64,000 nt of DNA from Gemmatimonadaceae bacterium (GTDB lineage: Bacteria > Gemmatimonadota > Gemmatimonadetes > Gemmatimonadales > Gemmatimonadaceae). This document shows, piece after piece, positions 43,814 through 52,949 of the stretch (positions are counted from its first letter, which is position 1; each line of letters starts with the position of its first letter). The position numbers and the translations under genes are program-made. Where the stretch lies: contig JADLCY010000008.1 of assembly GCA_020846935.1 (NCBI GenBank), positions 124,001-188,000 of the forward strand, written 5' to 3'. The notes beneath the pieces are model-generated. The model saw only the letters and a list, made by a program, of their open reading frames with translations. It made no database searches and was not told the DNA's origin.

Positions 43814-44416
43814 ATGACCCGCCGCATCGTCGTCACCGGGCCCGAGAGCACCGGCAAGACGACGCTCGCGCGCGACCTCGCCAGGTCGCTCCACACGATC
43901 TGGGTCCCTGAATACGCGCGTGACTACGCGGCCTCGCGTTCCGAACTCACCGCAGCCGATGTCGAACCGATCGGCCGTGGACAGGCCGCACGAGAGGACG
44001 CGATCCTTTCGGAGCAACCCTCCCTCGCCGACGTGGTTCTCGACACTGACCTGCTCAGCACGACGGTGTACGCCGAGCACTACTACGGGAGCTGCCCCCG
44101 ATGGGTGTGGACCGAAGCGCAGCGGCGCCTGGGCGCGCTCTATCTGCTGTGTGATGTCGACCTGGCGTGGGTGGCGGACGGGGTGCGAGACCAGCCCGAG
44201 GCACGCACCGAGCTCCACCAGTGTTTTGGCCGGCGGCTCCAGGAATTTGGGGCGCGTGTCCTGCCCGTGGCGGGGGTCGGGCCGGTTCGGCTCCAGGTAG
44301 CACTTGCCGCGGTTCGCGGCTGGCGCGCCGCTCAGCCTCGGCTCCATGGCTCAGACGGCGGGGATCCGCAGGGTCGCTTGGCTGCGGTGATCAGCCCGAA
44401 ACGTTTTGTTCCGTAA
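43814..44416 (+). CDS. NadR-like ribosylnicotinamide kinase (kinase domain only)
   Basis: A 200-residue P-loop kinase. Walker A is GPESTGKTTLA (residues 9-19); WVPEYARDYAA and DTDLLSTTVYAEHYYG match the NadR C-terminal ribosylnicotinamide kinase domain. Classic NadR has an N-terminal regulator and NMN adenylyltransferase; both are absent, so this enzyme should only convert nicotinamide riboside to NMN, with adenylylation done elsewhere. It pairs with PnuC for NAD salvage. The last 25 residues are low-complexity and probably not functional. Confidence 0.88.
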   Translation: MTRRIVVTGPESTGKTTLARDLARSLHTIWVPEYARDYAASRSELTAADVEPIGRGQAAREDAILSEQPSLADVVLDTDLLSTTVYAEHYYGSCPRWVWTEAQRRLGALYLLCDVDLAWVADGVRDQPEARTELHQCFGRRLQEFGARVLPVAGVGPVRLQVALAAVRGWRAAQPRLHGSDGGDPQGRLAAVISPKRFVP

Positions 44417-44552
44417 GTGACTGTGACTTGGATGTTTGGAGACGCCTCCACCTACCGTTGCACGGCGGAACCGGCTGCCGACTTCTACGGCAGAGTCACA
44501 GTTCGGACCAGAATCCGCTAGGTTTAGGGGTCCAGTTTCAAGGAACCTTCCA

Positions 44553-44894
44553 GTGGCCGCTCCAAAGATTTCGTCGATGTTCGAGTTCGAGGAGGGTGGC
44601 GTCACGTACACCTGCTGCCTCGAAAGCCCGACCGGCAAAGACCAGTCTGATGCCTGGTGGTGGTTCAGCGTCTCATCCGCTGCCGACCGCCAGCGCTACG
44701 CCCCGTTCCGCGCCCAATCCGGCGACACGCCGGCCAAGGTTCGCCCGAAGATCGTGGCGTGGTACGCGGATCTGCTGGTCAAGCGCGCCCAGCCCAGTGT
44801 TCCTGCGTACCGTCGCGGGCGTCCGCCAGCGGCCGTCGCAGCCGCCAAGTCAGCGGCTGCTGACGCCGCCGAGGAGTCGGACGGAGAAGAGTAG
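44553..44894 (+). CDS. Hypothetical protein with acidic tail
   Basis: A 113-residue soluble protein, GTG 44553 with AAGGA upstream. It has a short beta strand start (MFEFEEGGVTYTCCLESP), a DAWWWFSVSS core and a helical RPKIVAWYADLLVKRAQP segment, then an Ala-rich, acidic C-terminal tail (AAEESDGEE). No family is recognised. A strong intrinsic terminator follows 28 bases after the stop, which supports it as an expressed gene. Confidence 0.6.
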   Translation: MAAPKISSMFEFEEGGVTYTCCLESPTGKDQSDAWWWFSVSSAADRQRYAPFRAQSGDTPAKVRPKIVAWYADLLVKRAQPSVPAYRRGRPPAAVAAAKSAAADAAEESDGEE

Positions 44895-44921
44895 TCTCCG
44901 GTCGGCGACTGGAATGAAGAT

Positions 44922-44954
44922 GGGGAGCGCGTCGATGACGCGCTCCCCGTTTTT
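44922..44954 (+). terminator. Intrinsic terminator
   Basis: GGGGAGCGCGTC and GACGCGCTCCCC form a perfect 12-base stem with a GAT loop, followed by GTTTTTC. It ends transcription from the hypothetical gene before the convergent ahcY. Confidence 0.92.
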
Positions 44955-44987
44955 CTTCGTCTGTGCCTACCTGCCCGCTGCAGGCCT

Positions 44988-46469
44988 CTAGTAGCGGTAG
45001 TGGTCGGGCTTGTAGGGACCCGCCACCGGCACGCCAATGTATGCGGACTGCTCAGCCGTCAGCGTGGTGAGCTTTACGCCAAGCTTGGCGAGGTGAAGCC
45101 GAGCGACCTTTTCGTCCAGGTGCTTGGGCAGCACGTACACCTTCTTTTCGTATGCGCTCGTGTTGCCATACAGCTCGATCTGCGCAATCACCTGGTTCGA
45201 GAACGACGATGACATCACAAAGCTCGGGTGGCCCGTAGCGCAACCCAGGTTGAGCAGGCGACCCTCGGCGAGGATCAGCACCGAGTGCCCGTCGGGAAAG
45301 ACGTATTCGTCGAACTGCGGCTTGATGTTGATGCGGGTCACGCCCTGCGTCTTGAGTCCGGCCATGTCGATCTCGTTGTCGAAGTGGCCGATGTTCCCGA
45401 CGATGGCGTTGTGCTTCATGCGCTTCATGTGCTCGACGGTGATGATCTTCATGTTGCCCGTCGCGGTGACAAAGATGTCCGCGGTGGCCAGCACATCGTC
45501 GAGCGTGGTGACCTGGTAGCCCTCCATGGCCGCCTGCAGCGCGCAGATCGGATCGATCTCCGTGACGATGACACGCGCTCCCTGGCCGCGGAGGGCCTGC
45601 GCGCATCCCTTGCCCACATCGCCGTAGCCGCAGATCACGGCCACCTTGCCGGCCAGCATCACGTCACTCGCGCGCAGGATGCCGTCGGTGAGCGAGTGCC
45701 GGCAGCCATAGAGGTTGTCGAACTTCGACTTGGTCACCGAATCGTTGACGTTGATCGCCGGGAAGAGGAGCGTGCCGGCTTTCATCATCTCGTACAGGCG
45801 ATGCACGCCCGTAGTCGTCTCTTCGGTCACGCCCTTGATGGCGGCGGCCACCTTGGTCCAGCGGCCCGGGTTGGCGGTGAGCTCTGCGCCGAGGAGCTGA
45901 AGGATCACGCCCCACTCCTCCGAGTCAACTGAGGCATTGAACGCCGGCACGGCGCCCGCCTTTTCGTATTCGACACCCTTGTGGATCAGCAGGGTGGCGT
46001 CACCACCGTCATCGAGCAGCATGTTCGGACCCGCACCATCGGGCCACATAAGCGCCTGTTCCGTGCACCACCAGTACTCCTCGAGCGTTTCACCCTTCCA
46101 CGCGTACACCGGCACGCCGGTCGGATGCTCGAGTGAGCCCTTCGGTCCCACGACCACGGCGGCCGCCGCGTGATCCTGCGTGGAGAAGATGTTGCACGAC
46201 ACCCAGCGCACGTCGGCGCCCAGCTCAACGAGCGTCTCGATGAGCACCGCCGTCTGAATGGTCATGTGCAGCGAGCCCATGATGCGCGCGCCGGCGAGGG
46301 GCTTCTTAGCGCCAAACTCGGCGCGCAGCGCCATCAGGCCCGGCATCTCGACTTCCGCCAGCCGGATCTCCTTCCGGCCCCATTCGGCAAGCGAGAGATC
46401 CTTCACCTTGAAGGCGGCACGATCGAGCGGGGACGTGGAACCGGGTTGGGGACGCAGGGTCGAGGTCAT
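44988..46469 (-). CDS. ahcY: Adenosylhomocysteinase
   Basis: A 493-residue NAD-dependent enzyme hydrolysing S-adenosylhomocysteine to adenosine and homocysteine, relieving product inhibition of methyltransferases. Motifs: [46 protein letters not shown], the NAD loop [25 protein letters not shown] and [12 protein letters not shown], and the C-terminal PDHYRY with the conserved Lys and Tyr. Length suits the bacterial/eukaryotic long form. It lies 55 bases downstream of an ArsR-methyltransferase fusion on the same strand and is probably co-transcribed and regulated with it. Confidence 0.97.
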   Translation of the reverse strand: MTSTLRPQPGSTSPLDRAAFKVKDLSLAEWGRKEIRLAEVEMPGLMALRAEFGAKKPLAGARIMGSLHMTIQTAVLIETLVELGADVRWVSCNIFSTQDHAAAAVVVGPKGSLEHPTGVPVYAWKGETLEEYWWCTEQALMWPDGAGPNMLLDDGGDATLLIHKGVEYEKAGAVPAFNASVDSEEWGVILQLLGAELTANPGRWTKVAAAIKGVTEETTTGVHRLYEMMKAGTLLFPAINVNDSVTKSKFDNLYGCRHSLTDGILRASDVMLAGKVAVICGYGDVGKGCAQALRGQGARVIVTEIDPICALQAAMEGYQVTTLDDVLATADIFVTATGNMKIITVEHMKRMKHNAIVGNIGHFDNEIDMAGLKTQGVTRINIKPQFDEYVFPDGHSVLILAEGRLLNLGCATGHPSFVMSSSFSNQVIAQIELYGNTSAYEKKVYVLPKHLDEKVARLHLAKLGVKLTTLTAEQSAYIGVPVAGPYKPDHYRY

Positions 46470-46524
46470 TGGTGTGTGACGGGTGAGCGTGCGGAGCGAG
46501 TGCGACAGGTTTGAACGAGTGTGT

Positions 46525-47454
46525 CTACGGCTTGACCGCAGTGAGCAGGAACAGCGCGGGCCCCATGGCGTCTGCGTCGCTCGGCAGCGTGCGCAGCTGA
46601 ACGTTCGAGAAGCCGGCTTCGCCCGTCCAGGCACGGAGTTGCTGCTCCGAAAAGCCCGTCCAGGCGTGGCCCATCGTGTGCCGCAGTTCATCGCGGTCGT
46701 GCGGAGTCATGTCTACGATGAGCAGACGCCCGCCCGGTCGAAGTGCGCGCCATGCTTCGGCGAGCACACGACCGGGTTCGGCGACGTAGTGCAGCACCAG
46801 CGAACAGATCGCGGTGTCGAGCGTGCCGGCCTCGATGGGGAGTCGCTCGAGGTCTGACTGTCGGACATCGACATTGGGAAACGCCGCCAGGCGACCGCGG
46901 GCCGCGGCCAGCATCTCCACCGATGCGTCGACGGCGATCACGCGCGCTACGTGCGGCGCGAGACGTTCCGCAAACTGACCCTCGCCGCACCCGAGGTCGC
47001 CCACGGTGCTTGTCGGGTCCAGCAGCGCGAGTGCGACGTGCAGGTCGACCTGCGAGCCGAACAACGCTCGGCGCACCTCTGACCATTGGCCGGCGACCGT
47101 GGAGAAGTACTCGCGGGAGCGGCGGCGGCGATCGGCGACAACGGTCGTTTCGCGTGCGCGATCCTGCGCGGCGGCTGAGGAACGTTCAACGTCGTCTCGG
47201 ACGACCTCCCAGAGCCTGCGCGTCCACTCTCCCGTCGGGTCGGTCATCCTATAGAAACGGCTGGTGCCGTCCGCACGCGAACTGACCCATCCGTCGTCTC
47301 CCAGGACCTTGAGGTGCCGGGAGATGGTCGACTGCGGAAGTTGAAGAATGACACAGAGTTCCCCCACCGTGAGCTCGTGCCTCTCGAGCACGAGCAGCAG
47401 TCGACTCCGGGTCGGGTCGGCGAGCGTGCTGAGGTGGGTAGACGCCGTGGTCAT
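46525..47454 (-). CDS. ArsR-family regulator fused to SAM methyltransferase domain
   Basis: A 309-residue two-domain protein. Residues 1-95 are an ArsR winged helix ([40 protein letters not shown]) without the metal-binding Cys of the arsenic sensors. Residues of about 130-309 are a class I methyltransferase fold: [19 protein letters not shown] (SAM motif I), [31 protein letters not shown]. Such fusions sit beside methionine-cycle genes, and SahR-type ArsR regulators respond to S-adenosylhomocysteine; sensing SAM or SAH is therefore inferred, with control of ahcY and itself. Confidence 0.88.
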   Translation of the reverse strand: MTTASTHLSTLADPTRSRLLLVLERHELTVGELCVILQLPQSTISRHLKVLGDDGWVSSRADGTSRFYRMTDPTGEWTRRLWEVVRDDVERSSAAAQDRARETTVVADRRRRSREYFSTVAGQWSEVRRALFGSQVDLHVALALLDPTSTVGDLGCGEGQFAERLAPHVARVIAVDASVEMLAAARGRLAAFPNVDVRQSDLERLPIEAGTLDTAICSLVLHYVAEPGRVLAEAWRALRPGGRLLIVDMTPHDRDELRHTMGHAWTGFSEQQLRAWTGEAGFSNVQLRTLPSDADAMGPALFLLTAVKP

Positions 47455-47456
47455 AT

Positions 47457-47472
47457 ATCCGTGTATGCGGAT
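47457..47472. promoter_or_regulatory. Candidate ArsR-type operator
   Basis: The palindrome ATCCG-TGTATG-CGGAT lies two bases upstream of the regulator start codon (ATG at 47454, minus strand). The length and dyad symmetry suit an ArsR dimer. Being so near the ATG it would overlap the -10 or start region, so a bound repressor would block transcription, and the mRNA may be leaderless because no ribosome site is present. Confidence 0.6.
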
Positions 47473-47680
47473 TGAGAGATACAACCCCTGGGAGGCTTTG
47501 GTCAAGCCACGGCCGCTCGCGCACGCGGACCCGCGTTCGGAACTCGGCAACCCGACCGGGTTACTTGGGCCGTCAGCGTGCGACCGTCTCACTGGATTCC
47601 CGGTGCAAAGCGGACGAGTTTCCCGCGGTCGCGACCGAACTCTCCCCCGATCTGTCGCCATCCAACCCCATGGAGGTCTC

Positions 47681-48352
47681 ATGCGCAGGTTCTCTGTTGC
47701 CCTTCTCCTCATCGCGGTGGCCGCGCCCGCGGCGTTGGCGCAGGACGCCGATCGCAGCGTCGCTGGCGGCGGCATTTCGGCCCCGGGCTGGAAGGGCAAG
47801 GTCGACGCGCGCGCGGCGCGTCAGGGCAAGACAGTGAATGACTCGAAGTTCGCGTTGAGCGGCGGCAAGTTGCACCTCACCATCGGGCCCGCGGCTACGT
47901 ACTGGAACGACGCAAACAAGGCGAGCGGCAACTACGAGGTGAAGGCGTCGTTCACGGAGAACAAGCACGACCCCGGCCATCCGCATTCGTACGGCATCTT
48001 CATCGGTGGAGCCGATCTCGATACCGACAACCAGACGTACGCCTACTGCATCGTGTACGCGGATGGGAAGTATTCGGTGAAGTTCTTCCACGGTGCCAAC
48101 GTGGTTACCCTGACCAAGCCGACTGAAAACGCGGCGATCCGCAAGGCCGTGAACGGCGTGGCCACCAACGAAATCGGTTGGCGTGTCCGCGGGGGCAAGG
48201 CGAGCTGCTTGGTGAACGGCACGGAAGTGGAGAGCTTCGATGCGGCCGCTCTCGTCAGCGCCGACAAGCTCAAGTCACTCGATGGCCTCTACGGCATTCG
48301 AGTGACCCACAACGTCGACCTCACGGTCACCCCGCTCGCGCTCAGCAAGTAG
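47681..48352 (+). CDS. Exported concanavalin-like beta-sandwich protein
   Basis: A 223-residue exported protein, ATG 47681 with TGGAGGTCTC upstream and signal peptide ending AALAQD. The mature part is a beta-jelly roll resembling the DUF1080/3-keto-disaccharide hydrolase or LamG-like sheets: LHLTIGPAATYWNDANKASG, HSYGIFIGGADLDTDNQTYA, GKYSVKFFHGANVVTLT, LYGIRVTHNVDLTVTPLALS. No catalytic residues can be named. A strong terminator follows 10 bases after the stop. Confidence 0.75.
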   Translation: MRRFSVALLLIAVAAPAALAQDADRSVAGGGISAPGWKGKVDARAARQGKTVNDSKFALSGGKLHLTIGPAATYWNDANKASGNYEVKASFTENKHDPGHPHSYGIFIGGADLDTDNQTYAYCIVYADGKYSVKFFHGANVVTLTKPTENAAIRKAVNGVATNEIGWRVRGGKASCLVNGTEVESFDAAALVSADKLKSLDGLYGIRVTHNVDLTVTPLALSK

Positions 48353-48361
48353 TCCTGAGAC

Positions 48362-48400
48362 ACAGAGCCCGGCCCCTCGCACGGGCCGGGCTCTGTTGTA
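48362..48400 (+). terminator. Intrinsic terminator
   Basis: CAGAGCCCGGCCC and GGGCCGGGCTCTG form a 13-base stem, extended by an A-T pair, with a 7-base loop, followed by TTGTTG. It closes the preceding exported-protein gene. Confidence 0.85.
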
Positions 48401-48629
48401 TCCGGGCACGGCGCCGGCCACGCGGATCTCGCCACATCCGTGTCCGCACGGCAACTTTGGAGCGCACGCACGGTTCCGGTTTCCACAGCGGTCGCCCGCT
48501 GTAGCCATCGGGTCACACGTGAGTCACTGCTGGCGATGCGTGCGATGAGATCATCGCGGAATCGCTGAAGCGTTCCGCCGCCATCGTTCCACAACGCGCC
48601 TTTCGTTTCAGCGCGATACCAACTCATTG

Positions 48630-49097
48630 ATGATACTCGACGCCATCCGATCACTCCTTCAGGGGCGCACCGCCGAAACGCGCGCCGACCCTGCCTCCAC
48701 CGCGCCGATCGATCCGGTACACGTGGCCGCGTGTGCCCTCTTGCTCGACATCGCGCACGCCGACCGTGAGTTCAGTGCATCGGAGCGCGCGCACCTCGAG
48801 GACGTCCTTGCCCGGCACTTTTCGCTGAACCCCGAGGCCGGCAAGGCCCTCATCGACATCTGCCAGCAGGAACGCGCACACGCGGTCGACCACTTCCAGT
48901 TCACGCGCGTGCTCCGCGAGAACTATGACGTCGGCCAGAAGATGGTGCTGGCCGAGATCATGTGGGGGCTCGTACTCGCCGACGGACAGATCGCCGAACA
49001 CGAGCACTACCTCACGCGCAAGATCGCCAACCTGCTCGAGCTCGAACCGGGCTACCTCTCAACGGCGAAGACGCGCGCCGAGCACCGGTCGGGGTAG
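48630..49097 (+). CDS. TerB-family protein
   Basis: A 155-residue helical protein with the TerB tellurite-resistance-like fold: AACALLLDIAHADREFSASE, the VLARHFSLNPEAGK turn and VLAEIMWGLVLADGQIAEHE. The two acidic D-x-E/D-x-x-x-E clusters are metal-binding in characterised TerB. ATG 48630 is used; the adjacent TTG 48627 is also possible. Role in metal or membrane stress is inferred from the family only. Confidence 0.85.
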   Translation: MILDAIRSLLQGRTAETRADPASTAPIDPVHVAACALLLDIAHADREFSASERAHLEDVLARHFSLNPEAGKALIDICQQERAHAVDHFQFTRVLRENYDVGQKMVLAEIMWGLVLADGQIAEHEHYLTRKIANLLELEPGYLSTAKTRAEHRSG

Positions 49098-49450
49098 GTT
49101 GGCGCGGCGCGTGAAGGCGCCGTCCCGCGTCGCTGCGTTGCGACGTAGCTCCCGCGCGACGGTCGACGGAGCGCGTATCAGCCGGCGGGCGCCATCGCGC
49201 GCGCCAAGGCCTTCGGCACGCCACAAGGCCAGCCGCTCCCGCTCAGCGAACGAGAGAACGCGCCCGGAGCGCGGCGCCGCGGAGGGCCCGAGGTGGGCGG
49301 GTGGCATCCTCCACCTTGGCGAAACCAGCGCGTTCCGACCGCCCGGGACACGCGCGGCGCGGTGACAGCCGCCCGGGCACAGGCCACGCGCGATCGCCGC
49401 CCAGAACACGACGCGGCCCTCGACCTTCGTACTCCAGTCCGTCCCATCGC
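49085..49450 (-). pseudogene. IS30-family transposase fragment, frameshifted
   Basis: Only the N-terminal part survives, split between two frames. VVFWAAIARGLCPG, then in the other frame VSRAVGTRWFRQGGG, then back in the first frame MPPAHLGPSAAP, SGRVLSFAERERLALWRAEG and RAPSTVARELRRNAATRDG, which is the IS30 helix-turn-helix and linker. The DDE catalytic domain is missing and the left edge runs into the end of the terB gene region. It is inactive. Confidence 0.78.
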
Positions 49451-49462
49451 ACACCTTCCTCG

Positions 49463-49651
49463 TTAGGTGTAGCGACGACCGATTGAGTTCACCGCCACTT
49501 TTTTTGCGAAGGCCTGCTCCTGCCGCAGCACCGCCACCTCGCGGCGCAAGCGCTGCAGCAGATCGGCCCGCACATCGAGTTCCCGCGCCACCTGCGCCAG
49601 ACTCGCTCCCGACTGCCGGCGCTCGTGCACCAACCGCACTGCTTCCTGCTA
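49463..49651 (-). pseudogene. IS3-type OrfA fragment, C-terminal part
   Basis: A 62-codon segment reads QEAVRLVHERRQSGASLAQV, ARELDVRADLLQRLRREVAV, LRQEQAFAKKVAVNSIGRRY and T, then stop. It resembles the HTH and zipper of IS3-family OrfA. It continues on the far side of the IS630 element at 50771-50838 and is interrupted by that insertion. No OrfB remains. Confidence 0.75.
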
Positions 49652-50770
49652 GTGGACTGTAACTCAAGTTGCGTGGCTACGAATCCGGTGTGTGGGATCG
49701 GAGTAGCTCCAGACAAACGGATGGCAGTGCTTGTTGTGCGTGCGGATGTACTGCATCAGCTTGCGCCGCAGATCCGCGGTGGAGGTGAAGATGCCGCGGG
49801 CGATGCACTCGCGTTCGATCTTGGCAAACCACAGTTCCACCTGGTTGAGCCAGGAGCTGTAGGTGGGCGTGAAGTGTAGATGGACCCGCGGATGGTCGGC
49901 GAGCCACGCGGTGACCGCCTTGGTCTTGTGGGCGGAGAGGTTGTCGGCGATCAGATGAATCTCGCGCCGCGGCGACTGGGTGGCGATCACGCGATCGAGG
50001 AAGGCGACGAAGTCGGCGCTGGTGTGCCGGGTCGCCGTCATGCCTTCCACCACGCCGGTGCCCACGTTGAGCGCGGCGTACAAGGAGAGCGTCCCATGCC
50101 GGACATACTCGAAGCCGTGGCGTTCCGCGCGACCGGGCGAGAGGGGCAGGATGGGCTCGCGCCGATCGAGGGCCTGGATCGCGGTCTTCTCGTCGACGCA
50201 AAACACCACCGCATGCGCCGGGGGATTCAGGTAGAGCCCAATCACATCTGCCGCCTTCTGTTCGAAGTCCGGGTCGGGACTGGCCACGTAGCGCTCGAGG
50301 CGATGGGGCTGCAGCCCGGCGCGTCGCCACACCCGCTGCACCGTCATGTGACTCACGCGCAACCGCGCGCCCAAGGTCCGGGTGGTCCAGTGCGTGAGCG
50401 GGGCGGGCGGGGGCTGCTGGGTGAGGGCCAGGACCTTCGCCTCCAGCGCGACGCTCAGCCGATCGCCCCGCCCACTCCGCGCCGCATCGTGCAGGCCGGC
50501 AATCCGCTGTTGTTCAAAGCGCTTCCGCCAGCGGGTGAGCGTGGTCGTACTCACGTCCAAGCGGGCGCACAGCACGGGATAGGACTCGCCCTCGGCCAAG
50601 GCGAGAATCACGCGGGCCCGCTGCGCCAGCCCGCCGCGATCGTGCGCGAGCGGCGCATGGCCTCGAGCTCCTCGCGCTCGACCGCGGACAGCGCGAGCGG
50701 ATAGGGCGACGTGAACATGGCCCGTAATACCACCTACGTCCCCATCAGCGCAACTTCAGTTACAGTCCAC
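49652..50770 (-). mobile_element. IS630-family insertion sequence
   Basis: A 1.12-kb element with near-perfect terminal inverted repeats: the outer 25 bases on each side (including the CTAG) match at 24 of 25 positions, differing only at the base after GTAACT. It is flanked by TA at 49650-49651 and 50771-50772, the target duplication typical of IS630/Tc1-mariner elements. It carries one transposase gene with a shifted 5' end, and it interrupts an older IS3 orfA. Confidence 0.9.
49664..50718 (-). pseudogene. IS630-family transposase, one frameshift
   Basis: The main frame (49664-50611, 315 codons) holds the HTH (DVSTTTLTRWRKRFEQQR) and DDE domain: VVFCVDEKTAIQALDR, LIADNLSAHKTKA and PTYSSWLNQVELWFAKIE, so the triad is intact. 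The first 26 or so residues expected for the family (SPYPLALSAVEREELEAM) are in another frame starting at ATG 50718. The two join near 50640 with a one-base shift and no slippery site is seen, so this is either a real inactivation or a GTG-started shorter protein. Confidence 0.8.
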
Positions 50771-50838
50771 TAGTACTCCGGGCTAAACGCGCGGCGTGCG
50801 TGCCGCTCCTTGCGACTGCCGTGGCCTGTTTTCGTCAT
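50771..50838 (-). pseudogene. IS3-type OrfA fragment, N-terminal part
   Basis: ATG 50838 opens MTKTGHGSRKERHARRAFSP, EY and then reaches the IS630 end. Removing the IS630 and one TA copy joins it in frame to the 49463-49651 fragment across an in-frame TAG, so the gene was probably already dead or was damaged at insertion. TGAGGTGTCC near 50869, just upstream, resembles an IS3 terminus. Confidence 0.65.
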
Positions 50839-51216
50839 CGAACACCTCCACCCCGAAGCTAGGGTGCGTGAGGTGTCCACGAAATCGGGGAGGGCTCAAC
50901 CCCCGGTACAGCTCAGTGCGCTATTGCAACGCTCCCGGGTAACGGAGTCTCTGGGCTGCGAGAACACCAGCGCCCTTGCCAGGACTTCCCTAGCGAATAA
51001 ATGTAGGACGGTGACGCTGGTACGGAGGAGATGTCCTACCGCTGGAGCACCCCATGCGAGAGTGGTCGACTTCGCTCACGTTCAACCCGCTGTTCCCCCG
51101 ATCCCGCAGCCGCTCGCCAGGGCTGCCTAACCTGCCCGCCGATCCACTTATCTCGCCCCAATCCTTATCAGAGAGCCGGCCACTTCTCAGCCTACGCTAA
51201 CCGCGATTGTGTTCTC
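50839..51216. other. Intergenic region, IS3 end remnant
   Basis: A 378-base stretch. Its left part (around 50865-50895) resembles the terminus of the fossil IS3 (TGAGGTGTCCACGAAATC). The rest is lower in GC and contains no convincing gene; it leads into the foreign lipoprotein. Confidence 0.4.
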
Positions 51217-52320
51217 ATGGCGACCTCTACCTGCAGTGTAGTTGCTTTGGTCACGCCTATCTGGCTACTGGTAGGTTGTACGCGAGACGCACCCGTCTCG
51301 AGCCTTCAGAAGGCTGAGTCCGCCGACATCGTTTCAGGCGGCGGCGGTCAGTACACAGTTAAGCCACTAGGGTACGTTGTCACGCCAAACGGTCTCTACC
51401 ACGAGTCCTGCGTATATGCCGTTGAAGCAACTGAATTTGTAGGGAATGGGGAGCGCATAGTTCAACACGACGGGCTCGTGAGGACGATACCTCCCTGTCC
51501 GCACCCTGTTCTGCCTCTTCGCGGCGGAGGGGCTACGGCCCGTGAGACGTTCGGCCGCGAGGGTCGTGTGGAGGCGGATAGGTTCCGCAAGGGTGCTCGA
51601 CTAACGATCAACGGCTACTTCGCATTCTTGGCTGACAATCCTGACGGTGACACTCTGTTCAGCTACGTCGAAGCGTATCTGAGAGTGCCTCCCGCACCTT
51701 CGTCCTCGTATTCTACTCCGAACAAGACCTATTACACATTCCCTGCGTTACAGTCTGGCGGAGCAAGCTCTGTAATCCTTCAACCTGTGCTTCAGTACGG
51801 CAATAACAGCGCATTCGGTGGCGCTTACTGGACGGTGGCAGGTTGGTCGTGTGATTTTGGCTCAAACTGCTTCCATAGTACCCCACGCACCGTACATGCG
51901 AATGATTCTCTTTATGTCGTCGTTGTTGGGTACAGCGACTATCCCTGTGCGTACTCACCAAGTAACAACTGTTGGACTGTGTCGATTCAGAACATTACGC
52001 ATAGCAGCGAAAGCACTACCTATCAGTACTACGATAACCGCTCATACGTCACATTGATCGGCGGCGCGGTCGAGGTCTACGGCCTTACGACATGCTCTCA
52101 GTTTCCATACGACCGCGTAACATTTCAGAACGTTTTCGCGAAGTCATACGACGCTGGAGGCGCTTGGTCGCTTATCCCGCTGTACGGCCAGGTGTTTGCA
52201 GTGCCCTCGTATACGGAGTGGATCCAGTCCGGCATGAGCCCGTCGTGCAATGCTAGCACTTCAGTGACCGGCCATCCGCCCTACTACTGGACCAGTTCGA
52301 TGTACATTCGACACTACTAG
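51217..52320 (+). CDS. Foreign-looking exported lipoprotein
   Basis: A 367-residue lipoprotein (lipobox LLVGC, ATG 51217). Codon use is clearly poorer in GC3 than the chromosome (many TAT, AAT, GTA), which with flanking IS fossils indicates recent transfer. The mature part is beta-rich with many Tyr, Ser and Asn and several Cys (HESCVYAVEA, WSCDFGSNCFHS, YPCAYSPSNNCW). ILQPVLQYG, YWTVAGWS and AVEVYGLTTCSQFPYDRVTF loosely recall eqolisin-like (G1) or lectin-like beta-sandwiches, not enough to assign a family. Confidence 0.6.
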   Translation: MATSTCSVVALVTPIWLLVGCTRDAPVSSLQKAESADIVSGGGGQYTVKPLGYVVTPNGLYHESCVYAVEATEFVGNGERIVQHDGLVRTIPPCPHPVLPLRGGGATARETFGREGRVEADRFRKGARLTINGYFAFLADNPDGDTLFSYVEAYLRVPPAPSSSYSTPNKTYYTFPALQSGGASSVILQPVLQYGNNSAFGGAYWTVAGWSCDFGSNCFHSTPRTVHANDSLYVVVVGYSDYPCAYSPSNNCWTVSIQNITHSSESTTYQYYDNRSYVTLIGGAVEVYGLTTCSQFPYDRVTFQNVFAKSYDAGGAWSLIPLYGQVFAVPSYTEWIQSGMSPSCNASTSVTGHPPYYWTSSMYIRHY

Positions 52321-52469
52321 GCGGATCGGTCTTCCCTTTAGGTAGAGCGCTGCCGTAGTGACGCAGCTCGCCAATGGACGCGGATTCTGATGTACGACCC
52401 TGCCTGGCCTACTCGATGCGCCACGCTCGTCTCGCAGGGGGAGGGGCACCACTGTTCCGGAGGTGAAAC

Positions 52470-52847
52470 GTGCGACCGTCTTGCTGTTTGCTGGCACTTT
52501 GCCTTGGCGCGTGCTCTCGTTCTCCTCAGAACACTGAGGTAACGGGCAACGCAACCATTGCCCTCAGCGTTAGAAGCCGCACTGGCACTCTTGTGCCAAA
52601 CATCAACGTCATGGTTATCTGTCCCGCCGCGGCGATCAGGATCAGCGTAGCAGTCGCGGCGACAGGTCGAGCGTCAGTGTCATTGTATCTGCCCTCCGAG
52701 CTGATGAACGCTACTGGGGGAATGGTTGAGTGTTCTTTCCGCGCGCCAAGTGATACAGCAGCAACCTACCGCGCCGATACAACCATAGCGTTCACACCGG
52801 CCGGTAGGCTTCATCCAGTACATTTTGTTGACCTTGGCGAAACTTGA
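52470..52847 (+). CDS. Foreign-looking small lipoprotein
   Basis: A 125-residue lipoprotein (LLALCLGAC), GTG 52470 with CGGAGGTG six bases upstream. The mature part (about 105 residues) is beta-rich (ATIALSVRSRTGTLVPNINV, GRASVSLYLPSELM) with two further Cys, perhaps a single Ig-like domain. Base composition matches the preceding lipoprotein, so the two were probably acquired together. No family is recognised. Confidence 0.6.
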   Translation: MRPSCCLLALCLGACSRSPQNTEVTGNATIALSVRSRTGTLVPNINVMVICPAAAIRISVAVAATGRASVSLYLPSELMNATGGMVECSFRAPSDTAATYRADTTIAFTPAGRLHPVHFVDLGET

Positions 52848-52949
52848 GCTGTACTGACGTGACCCCCGAAACCTGATCCTGAATCGCCCCGGCTTTTCGG
52901 GTGCGTCCCCAAGTCAGTTGCAATTCAGGTGAGTGCCTCGTGATGCCGC

